Position numbers and translations under genes: made by a program
Source: Nitrospirota bacterium
GTDB lineage: Bacteria > Nitrospirota > Nitrospiria > Nitrospirales > UBA8639
DNA: 20,420 bases
Assembly: GCA_029879555.1 (NCBI GenBank)
Contig: JAOUQB010000007.1
Location: 1-20,420, forward strand
Direction: 5' to 3'
Notes under the pieces: model-generated
What the model was told of the DNA's origin: nothing
The model's database searches: none
What the model saw: the letters and a program-made list of their open reading frames with translations, nothing else
Shown here: positions 7,506 through 15,862 of the stretch, one piece after another
Layout of the letters: each line of letters opens with the position of its first letter
Position numbering within the stretch: position 1 is the stretch's first letter

Positions 7506-9422
7506 TTACCCCGCCGGCGTATACCAGATCGGCGAGGTATAGGCGCGCTCCTGAATGCTGGCCGGCACGTCGGTCGGCAGTTTAACACCGAAAACCTTCG
7601 CATCGTAGGTCGTCCAGCGTGGTGTTGGGATTTCCAACACGCGCACGTAGTAGAAAGCACGTTGCCCGGCGTCGAATTTTGGGTCTTTCCAATAGGCCTG
7701 GAGGAACGGTGCGCCGATCGCATTTGTATAGCTCGCGTCCTTTACGTTAACGGTGTTGCCAACCGCGGGTAATTTCCCATTCTTACCGGGTTTGCGCTTA
7801 TCACTCCAGGCGACGTCGTACACCTGCTCATGTGTCTTGCCATTCTTGTCGAGCCAACCCTTGATGATCTGAACGCGGTCGAGATTGGCGCCATCCGGGT
7901 CGCGCACGGCGCGAACCATGAAGGTGGGCGCTTTGGTAGATCGCTTCAGGTCGCCTCCCATCGGCACCCCTTTTTCGTAGCCGTATTTGGCAAAATCAGA
8001 GCGATCGAGATCGGACTCTTGATAGTCGAATCCGCCGAACATGCGGACCTTCAGACGGGTGCCGGTGGTGGCGAAAACTTCCTTGCGTTCCATGGCATCC
8101 CACAGCGCCTCGCGCGTGTTCTCCCGCGCCCATACGGCCGCGAGGCCCGCGGAGCCAATCATGCGTGCAAAGATTTGGTGGCCGGGAGGCGCTGTCCGGC
8201 CGGCGATGACTTCCTCGAACCGGATGGGATCCGCGGACGGCTCCAGCGGCGTCACCTTGCCGAAGTAGTTATCCTCCTCCGCAGTGGACAGGGCGGTGTG
8301 GGAGTCGGTGGAGCCGACCACGCCGAACTTGAACGGATTGGCGCCCAGCTTCGCCTCGTAGGCGAGGCCGCGCTTGAGTGCTTCGCGGGCATACTCGCGC
8401 GGAAGCATGGCCTCAGTATGGAGCGTGGGACCAAAGCTCGCCTTGTCCCAGGTTTCATAATCTGCGAATTCGTCATTCGGTGAAAGCACGGGATGCGCCT
8501 CGCCATCACCTTTCATCTGCGTGATTTCGTAGAGCGGTTCCCGTTTCTGGCGGCGCGCGGCGTATTCCGTGGTCAGCGGCTTGCCGGTGTAGGTAACGTC
8601 ATCGAACATCAACCCTGAGGAAAGATTGCCGTTGTGAGCAAGAGCGAGCACCTTGCCGCTCGTCTTCTTTTCGTAGGCATCCATCCAGGTCCAGAGGTCC
8701 TCGGGGTCAACGCTGTCATACTGGGAGAAGGGAACAATCTGGTCGGCCTTGTCCTTGCCGTCCCGGAAGATGACGTTGCGATGCAGGTTGTTGCCATTGG
8801 GCATCGAGGTCCACTCGAAACCGATCAAGGCGGTGAACAGACCGGGAGAGTTATACTTCTCCGCCGCCGCGGTTTCACGCTGCCACATCGTCTGCTTCAA
8901 GCCGGTCATCGCCGCGAGGGGGTCTTTGCGTGCGTTCATGGTGGCCATCCAGTTGTCGTAAGCCTTGATGCCGCCCTCGAGGCCCGACTTGACGAGGTCG
9001 TGCTGCATCTTGCCCCATTCGCTCTTGAGCAGTTCCGGGTTCGACTCGGCAATGGCCGGTGCCAACCCGAGGTTCTCGGAGTGGTCGGCCACGACAAGGA
9101 AATCCAGCGGCCGGTGCAGCCGCGCCGTCACGCCCGTGCTGGAGACCACCGTTTCCCCGCGGGCAAAACGGTAGGCCTCCTCCGGCCCCAGCACGCATCC
9201 CACCATCCCGGCATCAGTCGAGTAGGAGGTATGCAGATGGGTGTCGCCGAAGAGAACCCTGGTCGGAAAATCCCGCTTCGCATAGGGCGAATATCGAAGC
9301 TGGGCGGCTGTCGGAGCGGCCGCTTTGCTGCCTTCCTTCGGGCTGGCATACTCATCCGCCTGGACGGAAGACGCCAGCAGGCAGCTGGCAAGGACCAGTG
9401 CTATGGGCATTGATTTTTTCAT
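7506..9422 (-). CDS. DUF3604 family protein, copy C (PHP-like exported hydrolase)
   Basis: This is the first transcribed of the three DUF3604 paralogues (638 residues). Ligand motifs are GDTHLHT (H62, H64), VVADHSENLG (H114), LALAHNGNLSSG (H263), GDGEAH (H310) and GSTDSHT (D373, H375). It ends with PIWYTPAG. The frame stays open to 9467, but the ATG at 9422 is preferred: GGGAGGG lies 7 bases upstream and the protein then begins with a proper signal sequence, KKSMPIALVLASCLLASSVQA. That sequence contains LASC at residues 11-14, which fits a lipobox, so this copy may be a lipoprotein while A and B look freely soluble. Ordinary cleavage after VQA is equally possible. A 105-bp spacer separates it from the DUF1254 gene upstream. 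Confidence 0.92.
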   Translation of the reverse strand: MKKSMPIALVLASCLLASSVQADEYASPKEGSKAAAPTAAQLRYSPYAKRDFPTRVLFGDTHLHTSYSTDAGMVGCVLGPEEAYRFARGETVVSSTGVTARLHRPLDFLVVADHSENLGLAPAIAESNPELLKSEWGKMQHDLVKSGLEGGIKAYDNWMATMNARKDPLAAMTGLKQTMWQRETAAAEKYNSPGLFTALIGFEWTSMPNGNNLHRNVIFRDGKDKADQIVPFSQYDSVDPEDLWTWMDAYEKKTSGKVLALAHNGNLSSGLMFDDVTYTGKPLTTEYAARRQKREPLYEITQMKGDGEAHPVLSPNDEFADYETWDKASFGPTLHTEAMLPREYAREALKRGLAYEAKLGANPFKFGVVGSTDSHTALSTAEEDNYFGKVTPLEPSADPIRFEEVIAGRTAPPGHQIFARMIGSAGLAAVWARENTREALWDAMERKEVFATTGTRLKVRMFGGFDYQESDLDRSDFAKYGYEKGVPMGGDLKRSTKAPTFMVRAVRDPDGANLDRVQIIKGWLDKNGKTHEQVYDVAWSDKRKPGKNGKLPAVGNTVNVKDASYTNAIGAPFLQAYWKDPKFDAGQRAFYYVRVLEIPTPRWTTYDAKVFGVKLPTDVPASIQERAYTSPIWYTPAG

Positions 9423-9429
9423 CTTGTGT

Positions 9430-9436
9430 CCCTCCC
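9430..9436 (-). promoter_or_regulatory. Shine-Dalgarno that fixes the start of DUF3604 copy C
   Basis: GGGAGGG on the minus strand lies 7 bases before the ATG at 9422. It excludes the longer reading frame that begins at 9467. Confidence 0.78.
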
Positions 9437-9527
9437 TTTTTCTTTTTAGGTTGGTCGATCGCTTCAACTGGCCAGCTCGTCGCCGTTCGGCAGCTGAGTA
9501 TTTATCCTTGCAAGCGATAGTTTATCT

Positions 9528-10964
9528 TCACTTCACCAACTCGAAATCACTCGGTTTCCATGACTTATCAAAAAACGCCTCTGTTGGCCCATACCAACGC
9601 AGATAGGCGAAAACACCTTTCCCCGGAATAGTTTTCACCCAATTGGATTCATACCCTTTTGGGGCGGTCGGGCCAATATAGAGATCGATTGAACCATCTG
9701 TATTCTTCTTGGGTTGCCCGTAAGAGTCCACTCCAGCCTTCCCTTGATCCGTCACAACCATCGACCGTGTTTCGGAGTCATACATCATCAGTGACCAGAA
9801 ATCCTTTACCGGCACATTGGCGGGAAGGTGCAACTTATACGTGTTGGCGCCATCAAGCCATTTACCGTCTTTGTCTTTGTATGCCGCCAAATATTGAGAT
9901 CCCTTGCCGACGCTTTTCATCACCATGGCATTTGCGGTAAAACAGGCTTGATGCAGATAGGTAACACGTGCCTCAAGGTCGGTAAATGTCTCGGTTTCAA
10001 AAGTCGGCTTGTCGGTCAAAAATATCCATTCCCATTGGCGATCAGGGTAGGGATTCTTTTTTGGATTGCGGGAGTTGTACGCGATGGCACGTGCCATGGC
10101 ATTACCTGTCTCGGCCGCCCGTTGCAAAATGCCTATGATACGTTTGTCGGGATTAAACGGCTTGCCCTTTTCAATGCCCAATGAAGAAAGCATGCCGAGC
10201 ATGACCTTGTCTTGTTCCCGAGTTGGTTCTTTTTGGATGACACCGGCCAGAATTTTGAAAAAATCATAGCCCGTCGGGAAGGTCAGATCAGAAGGATTTA
10301 CGGAGGCATTGACAGACGTCGTTGGGGGTGGATTGTCCTTTTCCTTTAGAGGATAGACTTTAATTTTCTTTAAATCGCTTATTGCGGCATCAGGTTTTCC
10401 GTCTTTTAAAAAACCTCTGACCAGCCAAATTACGTCGTACGTATCTGACTTTACGACATAATAACCTTCTGGCACTTCGCCTTGGTAGTTAGGGGGAAGA
10501 ATAAGGTATTTGCCGCCTTTCCCCTGATCCGGACCGGCAATGCCGACGTCGGCGAGCGGGTAATACCAGACATTATTCACCATGCCCAGGACAGCGGGGG
10601 GCAGTTCGGCGACCACCGGACCGTATTTCTCCAGATCAACGATCCCGATGGAATAGATGGACTGGGAGTTTCCCGTGAACACCACCGTTTGGGGATTCGC
10701 TGAACTCTCCCAGATCACGATATTATTAAGCGAAGCACCAAGATCTCTTTTGGCCCCTTTAATAAACGAAGCCCCTGCTACCGCGGGAGTCGCCCAAATG
10801 TATGCCTGCACAGCACGCTGGTAATCCAATTCATCATATAATCCCTGAATAGTGGACTGTGCAGGGTAGCCAGCTTCAAACTTGATCTGTGGGCCTTCGG
10901 CAAATGCCGGGCGCACCATAAGACTGAGCCCAATAGCGATCAGGCAAGCAATTGTTCGATTCAT
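9528..10964 (-). CDS. DUF1254/DUF1214 family exported protein (478 aa)
   Basis: The protein has a signal peptide (residues 1-22, ending RPAFA), an N-terminal DUF1254 region (about 40-190) and a C-terminal DUF1214 region (about 350-470). Recognisable blocks are GPDQGKGGKYLILPP (144-158), then YKLHLPANVPVKDFWSLMMYD, NTDGSIDLYIGPTAP, GKGVFAYLRWYGP and FFDKSW. The family is widespread in bacteria and no reaction is established for it. The ATG at 10964 has AGGAG 7 bases upstream. The gene is poorer in G+C than its neighbours: 25 of 60 bases at 9601-9660 and 26 of 60 at 10381-10440, against 35 of 60 at 8701-8760 inside copy C of DUF3604. It may therefore have come from a different source. It sits between the sulfatase/DUF1214 relic and the DUF3604 trio. 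Confidence 0.9.
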   Translation of the reverse strand: MNRTIACLIAIGLSLMVRPAFAEGPQIKFEAGYPAQSTIQGLYDELDYQRAVQAYIWATPAVAGASFIKGAKRDLGASLNNIVIWESSANPQTVVFTGNSQSIYSIGIVDLEKYGPVVAELPPAVLGMVNNVWYYPLADVGIAGPDQGKGGKYLILPPNYQGEVPEGYYVVKSDTYDVIWLVRGFLKDGKPDAAISDLKKIKVYPLKEKDNPPPTTSVNASVNPSDLTFPTGYDFFKILAGVIQKEPTREQDKVMLGMLSSLGIEKGKPFNPDKRIIGILQRAAETGNAMARAIAYNSRNPKKNPYPDRQWEWIFLTDKPTFETETFTDLEARVTYLHQACFTANAMVMKSVGKGSQYLAAYKDKDGKWLDGANTYKLHLPANVPVKDFWSLMMYDSETRSMVVTDQGKAGVDSYGQPKKNTDGSIDLYIGPTAPKGYESNWVKTIPGKGVFAYLRWYGPTEAFFDKSWKPSDFELVK

Positions 10965-11025
10965 TGTGTTCTCCTTTGCTGGGTAGTGATATGCAAAATA
11001 TGAGGATGGTCGTTCGCGACGTCAC

Positions 11026-11402
11026 TCAAAAGTTTTCCACCTGCACCAAGTCACTGAACTTCCACGATTTGTCCGCCAATGGAGCCTGCGGGCCGTAAAG
11101 TCGGAACAGGAGCGCAAAATCCCGGTCCTTGGCGAGCGGCACCCAGTTCGCCTCCTTGCCCGAGGGCGCAGTGGCCCCGAAGTAGAGATCGATCGATCCG
11201 TCGCCATTCACGCTGAGACCATTGTCCAGAGAGGAGACGCCGGGTTTCGGCATATTCTCAATAAAGGCTGCGGAATTTAAGGTGTCGTACGCCAGGACTG
11301 ACCAGAATTGCGAGACCGGAACTTTTGGCGGCACATGCAGGACGTATTTGTTGCTGCCGTTGAGCATTACCCCATTGGAGTCATAGGAGCCAATGAAGTA
11401 GC
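11026..11402 (-). pseudogene. DUF1214 C-terminal half fused onto a broken sulfatase
   Basis: About 125 residues of a DUF1214 domain are present: [20 protein letters not shown], then VLHVPPKVPVSQFWSVLAYD, GDGSIDLYFGATAPSGKEAN, FALLFRLYGPQAPLADKSW and a stop at 11026. The tail is complete and looks undamaged, but the DUF1254 half and any signal peptide are gone. Upstream the sequence switches at about 11400 to sulfatase. The fragment's frame differs both from the sulfatase frame as it stands and from the sulfatase frame after repair of its frameshift, so no simple fusion protein can be read. There is no convincing start codon with a ribosome-binding site for separate expression. Confidence 0.8.
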
Positions 11403-11837
11403 GAGTCGCGGTCCCCGAGGTGGTTCTTGCCGAACTGGCCGGTGGCATATCCCTGCGCCTTGAGCATCGTCGCCAGGGTGGGGGTCTCGGTCCTGAATCC
11501 CTTCCTTGGCGCCCGGAAGCCCCACGGTGCTCAGCCCCGTCCGCAATGGATACTGTCCGGTAATGAAGGACGCCCGCCCCGCGGTGCATGAAGCCTGCGC
11601 GTAATGATCCATGAAGATCAGGCTCTCTTTCCCGATGCGGTCGATGTTCGGCGTGCTGCCACCCATCATCCCGCGATGGTAGGCGCTGATGTTCCACATG
11701 CCGACGTCGTCGCCCCAGATGATGAGGATATTGGGCTTTTTCTTGTCTTGAGCTTGAGTCTGAGCTGACGCCTTGGGCGCCGCCAAGATCGCGGCCGTGC
11801 AAGCCAAGGTGACAATCGATAGGGTTTTTGTTTTCAT
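11397..11837 (-). pseudogene. Truncated arylsulfatase, N-terminal part only
   Basis: The start at 11837 gives a signal peptide (about residues 1-25, ending PKASA) and then an S1-type sulfatase N-terminus. Metal residues are in [11 protein letters not shown] (D43, D44). The maturation motif [13 protein letters not shown] (C84, R88) is of the C-x-A-x-R form, in which the cysteine becomes formylglycine. After GAKEGIQ an extra base near 11492 shifts the frame. The expected continuation ([20 protein letters not shown], then GKNHLGDRD) is readable in another frame until about 11400, where DUF1214 sequence begins. The remaining two thirds of the enzyme are missing, including the DNG metal motif. The frame from 11837 stays open only to 11367. 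Its order, sulfatase then DUF1254, repeats that of the intact pair at 14263-17275. Confidence 0.85.
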
Positions 11838-11869
11838 TGTTATGTTCTCTAAAGATTATCTGTTCGGCC

Positions 11870-12715
11870 TCACTTCGGGAACGGGAAGGTGATCGTAAAG
11901 TCCATCCCCCGGTCCGGGCCCCCGGCAGGCTTGGCGAGGTAATGCCTCAAGCCAAGTCCAATGCTGACCGGCTGTTTGCCGATCTTGATCAACTGAGACA
12001 GGCCGGGAGTGATCGATGCGGTCCACTGCTGCTCTGGCCAATTATAGGTGGATTCCATTTTGAACGAAAAAGTCGTAAACGATTTCGTCCGATAGGCAAT
12101 GATGGGCTGGAGGAGCGTTGCGCTCACACTCTGGTCGCCCCAGCCGGCGTAAGACCAGACGTGGTTGGCCAGCAAGCCGTAGGTCAAACCATTCGCCTGG
12201 TGGAAGATGATCACGGACGGCCCGGCGCCGAACTTGCCGGAGCCCAACGCGCCTTCGGAGGCCGTCGGCCAGCTTAACACCGGACCCGCACCCAGAATCC
12301 ATCCGTTGACTTTCTCCTTCGGTGAAAAAAAGAAGGTCTGCAAAACGTCACCAAGACCAGACTTGTTGGCACCACCCGCCGTGGGTGATTCCGCATAAAT
12401 GGTCGGAACGATCGTGCGAGCGATGACGCTCCAATCATCCGACAGTTCGAACGGAATGACCGGCTGGATGTTGACCGTGTAGCGCATGGCATCCGCCGGT
12501 CCGATGCCGAAATCCCAGCGGTTCTGGATCGGCACGCTGATGAGGTTGCCGACTGGATTTTGGAGATCGTCGGCCAACTTGGAGAGCGCGGCGGCGGCGC
12601 TGTTTGCCGGGTCAGTTTGGGCGAGCGCAGGCGGAACGATGATTCCGCTCAAAAGCGAGATCACGACGCTGGCGAGTGTCAGTGTCGTGATCTTGGTTTG
12701 ATTCACTCTGCTCAA
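11870..12715 (-). CDS. Outer-membrane beta-barrel transporter-like protein
   Basis: The 281-residue product has a signal peptide (ending PPALA, about residue 32) followed by many alternating short strands: NRWDFGIGPADAMRYTVNIQ, WSVIARTIVPTIYAE, GLGDVLQTFFFSP, GWILGAGPVLSWPTAS and a final FTITFPFPK. This pattern matches the small barrel proteins usually annotated as 'transporter' or 'neuromedin-like', related to the phenol-degradation MetA-type family. It probably sits in the outer membrane and could admit a hydrophobic or aromatic substrate; this is inference from the family. No ATG is available near the start. TTG at 12715 and GTG at 12706 are both possible, neither with a strong ribosome-binding site. 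It starts 36 bp after the DUF1254 gene and is probably translated from the same message. Confidence 0.82.
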   Translation of the reverse strand: MSRVNQTKITTLTLASVVISLLSGIIVPPALAQTDPANSAAAALSKLADDLQNPVGNLISVPIQNRWDFGIGPADAMRYTVNIQPVIPFELSDDWSVIARTIVPTIYAESPTAGGANKSGLGDVLQTFFFSPKEKVNGWILGAGPVLSWPTASEGALGSGKFGAGPSVIIFHQANGLTYGLLANHVWSYAGWGDQSVSATLLQPIIAYRTKSFTTFSFKMESTYNWPEQQWTASITPGLSQLIKIGKQPVSIGLGLRHYLAKPAGGPDRGMDFTITFPFPK

Positions 12716-12750
12716 TTCACAAAAGTGGTGCCACCCGGGAACTGCCAGCG

Positions 12751-14223
12751 CTACGGCGATGGAACTCTTTCCGGCCGCGTCACGATCCAGGTCTTTCCCA
12801 AGCGCTCCCAGTCAGGACCGTAGAACCGGATACCGGCGAAGAAGTCGTTCTTGGTCGTCGGGATCCAGTTGCTCTCCATGCCTTGGGGCGCCTCGGGCCC
12901 GAAGTAGACGTCGATGGAGCCGTCGGCGTTGTATTTCAGCGCCTTGTTCAGGGAACTGATCGCGTATTTCTTCTGCGGATTGGCGATCATCGCCGCTGCT
13001 TCGGCGTCATAGAGAATCACGGACCAGAAGCTCTGCACCGGGACATCGGCCGGCAGGTGCAGTTTGTAGTGCATGCCCGGCCGCAGTGGTTTGTTGTCGG
13101 TGTCGGAAAAAGTGATGCCGTAGAACGTCGAGTTCCCCATATTCTTCGGGGGCCAGATGGCCAGGGCAAAATAGGCGGCCCGGCCATCTACCTGGATGAG
13201 GGAGTCTGTCGTGTAGTTCGGGTTCCATGATTCAGCCAACCCCAGCGCCAGCCAGCCATCCAGTGGGCTGGCTGGCCAGGCCTCCGTCATGTTCTGCTTG
13301 GCGGTCATCCAGCCCAGGTCCGCAGCACGCTGCAGCAGATCCAATGTCGCCTTGTCCGACGGGAATGGCTTCCCCTTCTCGATGCCCAGGGATTGCAGCA
13401 TGCCGACGAGATACTTGTCCTTCTCCTGGATCGGCTCCCGGCCCAGGTAGTCGTGGATTCGCCGGAAGGCGCCGACCCCCTTGTCCACTTCCCCGTCTAC
13501 GGGTTTGCCCATGACATCGATGTAGTTCTGCTTTCGCGAGGGATCAGACAGCGGATAGACCTTGACCCGTTTGACGCGGTCGATTGCGTCGGCGATGGTC
13601 GCTCCTCCGAGCATCACCGAACGCAACCCCATGCGCACCTGATAGGAGGTGGAGTGAATGGGCAGATAGCCCGCGGCGACCTCTCCCTGGTAGCCAGGGG
13701 GCAAAATCAAATATTTGCCGCCCTTGCCCTGGTCGGGGGTGACTTGGGGAATGCCCACATCGCTCAGGGGCACCTGCCACACGTCGATGATCGAGCCGAA
13801 GAGATAACCCTTTTTATCCATCGCTGGCTGCTCGTACACCACGGGGCCATCATGCAGGTCCAGGTGGACCATGGCGTAGATCGTCTCGTTGTTCAGGGTG
13901 GACAGCTTTTTGGTGTGATCGGAAAAACCGCCGATATAGACCACGTCCATCAGGCCGCCGCCCGACGCCTTGAACATGGCATCGCGACCGGCGTAGGACT
14001 GGTTGACGGGCAACGACCAGAGGAAGAGTTCGACCGCGCGGCTCTGCCGCAGGTCCTGCATGAGCGTCGCGGCCTCACTCTGCAGAGGATACCCCGGCTT
14101 GATGGTGATGCCGTCCACCTTGCGCGTCGCTGCCTGGGCGAAGGAGACCGTCGGGATCATGGCGGCCAGCAGGGCGAGACTGGTGACGAGACAGAGCGCT
14201 GGATTGGTATCTTTATTTTTCAT
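12751..14223 (-). CDS. DUF1254/DUF1214 family exported protein (490 aa)
   Basis: A signal peptide (residues 1-29, ending TVSFA) is followed by the DUF1254 region (about 45-210) and the DUF1214 region (about 360-480). Shared blocks are TPDQGKGGKYLILPP (about 162-176) with GYQGEVAAGY, LGIEKGKPFPSD in the middle, then YKLHLPADVPVQSFWSVILY, YNADGSIDVYFGPEAPQGME and IRFYGPDWERLGKTW. It lies between the barrel gene and another member of its family, with spacers of 35 and 39 bp, so it is clearly part of one transcription unit. The ATG at 14223 has only a weak GCGGAAA element about 11 bases upstream, suggesting modest or coupled translation. Biochemical role unknown; the repeated neighbourhood with sulfatases hints at a shared substrate. 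Confidence 0.91.
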   Translation of the reverse strand: MKNKDTNPALCLVTSLALLAAMIPTVSFAQAATRKVDGITIKPGYPLQSEAATLMQDLRQSRAVELFLWSLPVNQSYAGRDAMFKASGGGLMDVVYIGGFSDHTKKLSTLNNETIYAMVHLDLHDGPVVYEQPAMDKKGYLFGSIIDVWQVPLSDVGIPQVTPDQGKGGKYLILPPGYQGEVAAGYLPIHSTSYQVRMGLRSVMLGGATIADAIDRVKRVKVYPLSDPSRKQNYIDVMGKPVDGEVDKGVGAFRRIHDYLGREPIQEKDKYLVGMLQSLGIEKGKPFPSDKATLDLLQRAADLGWMTAKQNMTEAWPASPLDGWLALGLAESWNPNYTTDSLIQVDGRAAYFALAIWPPKNMGNSTFYGITFSDTDNKPLRPGMHYKLHLPADVPVQSFWSVILYDAEAAAMIANPQKKYAISSLNKALKYNADGSIDVYFGPEAPQGMESNWIPTTKNDFFAGIRFYGPDWERLGKTWIVTRPERVPSP

Positions 14224-14262
14224 GGGTTTTGTTTCCGCAGAGTTGAGGGATGGCTGGCTGGC

Positions 14263-15771
14263 TCACTCCACCTGTTTGATGTCATTCAGCTTCCAGCTCT
14301 TGTCAAAATAGGGAGTCTTTGGAGTGTAGAACCGGAAGTAGCTGAACCATGCCTGCCCTTCACTGGTTGGAATCCAATTGCTTTCCAGCCCTTTGGCAGG
14401 GGCTCGGGGGCCTACGTAGATGGTCGTAGTTCCATCCTCATTCTTGCTGACCTTATTCTGAGAGTTGACCTCAGCCATCTTCTGCTTGTTCTGAATGAGT
14501 GTCCGACCGTGGCTGTCATAGACCGTGAAAGCCCAGAATTGTGCCGCTGGCACATCCGCGGGAACAGTGAGGGTGTAGTTTTTGCCGCCATCGAAACCGA
14601 TCCCGTTCTCGTCCTCATATTGGGCGATGTAGGTGCTTCCCGGACCCGCCTTGGTGATTTTCATGGCGTAGGTTGAACCGATCGCTTCATGGAACCAGGA
14701 TGCCCGCTCGAAGAGCTGGCCATACGTAGGCTCGATCTGGTCCGGGTTGTTGATCAGAGGCGTATACCAACGTCTGTCTTCATAGTAGCGAGCACCGGCA
14801 AAGCGCTTTTTGAAGGCGTTGTTGATCGCCATCAGATAACCGACGCGCTCCGCCTCGATGAGCAGGGCCTTTTTGGCGGCATCGGGTTGAAAAGACTTCC
14901 CCTTCTCGATGCCGAGGTTCTTCAGCATGGCGTAGAAAAAGACGTCACGCTCGGCCATCTTCTCCCGCTGAATGATCGTGTTCAAATTCTCCCAGAACTC
15001 CATGCCGTGTGGCTGATACAGCGGGAAAGCGTCGCCGGTCTTGCGCAGCTTGGACCGCCCCTTCAGATCCGGCCGGTTGAAGGGATAGGAATCGAACCCG
15101 GCATTCACCCGCTCGTGGGCGGGCCCCATGGGTTCCATATCGCGGGTGCCGAGCCAGACGACGTTGGTTGGGCAATGCACCACGGTGTAGGAATCGTCAT
15201 GAGTAGGAATTTCCTGACCGGGACCTACGATGAGCAGCTTCACGCCCTTACCCCGGTCGGCTCCGGGCAAGCCCGTATCCAGCACCGGGCGTTGCCACTG
15301 GTCACCGACGTAGCCGGCCGTGGCTCCGGGCGGGATCACCCACACGGCCGGACCGTGCACGGCCAGATCCACGAAGGAGATCACATAGGTCACCGAGGTG
15401 TTGGGCGTCAGGATGCCCGCGACTTCATCATAGCCGTGATAAAAGCTGATCTGACCATCGAGGCTCGGATCGGCGCCCATATCGACATTAGCATTTTCCC
15501 AACCCTTGAGGCCGACAGCAGGCATGGCCCACATATAGGTCATCACGGCACCATAATAGTCCATGGCGTCGAACAACCGCTTCGAGGACTCGGTGGTGGG
15601 AACCCCGTTTACCATCTCAATACCATTGGCACTGAACATTTCCTTGCTCGAGTCGGCTGCATGCGTGCCGTGCGTTGACTCTTGTGCCCATGCCGAACCG
15701 GTGGTTGAAACGATCAGTAGTGCGCCGAGAAGCGCACTGGCTTTGATTCTAGCTATCGCGGATTTCACCAT
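14263..15771 (-). CDS. DUF1254/DUF1214 family exported protein (502 aa)
   Basis: A signal peptide (residues 1-29, ending TGSAWA) is followed by the DUF1254 region (about 60-215) and the DUF1214 region (about 375-490). The usual DQGKGGKYLILPP block is changed here to GADRGKGVKLLIVGPG (about 170-185), marking a subgroup distinct from the 478- and 490-residue proteins. The tail has the standard form: YTLTVPADVPAAQFWAFTVY, NEDGTTTIYVGPRAPAKGLE, FSYFRFYTPKTPYFDKSW. The start ATG at 15771 has GGAG 9 bases upstream. It directly follows the 470-residue arylsulfatase (91-bp spacer). This sulfatase-DUF1254 pairing is repeated in broken form at 11026-11837. Function not established. Confidence 0.91.
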   Translation of the reverse strand: MVKSAIARIKASALLGALLIVSTTGSAWAQESTHGTHAADSSKEMFSANGIEMVNGVPTTESSKRLFDAMDYYGAVMTYMWAMPAVGLKGWENANVDMGADPSLDGQISFYHGYDEVAGILTPNTSVTYVISFVDLAVHGPAVWVIPPGATAGYVGDQWQRPVLDTGLPGADRGKGVKLLIVGPGQEIPTHDDSYTVVHCPTNVVWLGTRDMEPMGPAHERVNAGFDSYPFNRPDLKGRSKLRKTGDAFPLYQPHGMEFWENLNTIIQREKMAERDVFFYAMLKNLGIEKGKSFQPDAAKKALLIEAERVGYLMAINNAFKKRFAGARYYEDRRWYTPLINNPDQIEPTYGQLFERASWFHEAIGSTYAMKITKAGPGSTYIAQYEDENGIGFDGGKNYTLTVPADVPAAQFWAFTVYDSHGRTLIQNKQKMAEVNSQNKVSKNEDGTTTIYVGPRAPAKGLESNWIPTSEGQAWFSYFRFYTPKTPYFDKSWKLNDIKQVE

Positions 15772-15862
15772 TCATTTTCTCCGTCATGTAGTCGGGTGAT
15801 TGGTCATTCACATGTCACAACGCCATTTAACAATTGGCACGATTTGCACAGCCCTCTTGTTA

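Noticed and set aside
9423..9467. Longer start for DUF3604 copy C at 9467
   Set aside because: It adds a charged stretch before the signal peptide, and its codons would include the ribosome-binding site of the ATG at 9422.
9458..9518. Inverted repeat ATCGCTT/AAGCGAT before DUF3604 copy C
   Set aside because: Seven-base arms nearly 50 bases apart can occur by chance, and there is no T-run or known operator pattern.
11026..11837. A functional sulfatase-DUF1214 fusion protein
   Set aside because: The sulfatase N-terminus, its shifted continuation and the DUF1214 tail are in three different frames, and most sulfatase catalytic residues are gone.
13393..14676. Long open frame on the plus strand (427 codons)
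   Set aside because: It runs antisense across two well-supported DUF1254/DUF1214 genes and their spacer. It is a by-product of codon bias in GC-rich genes.
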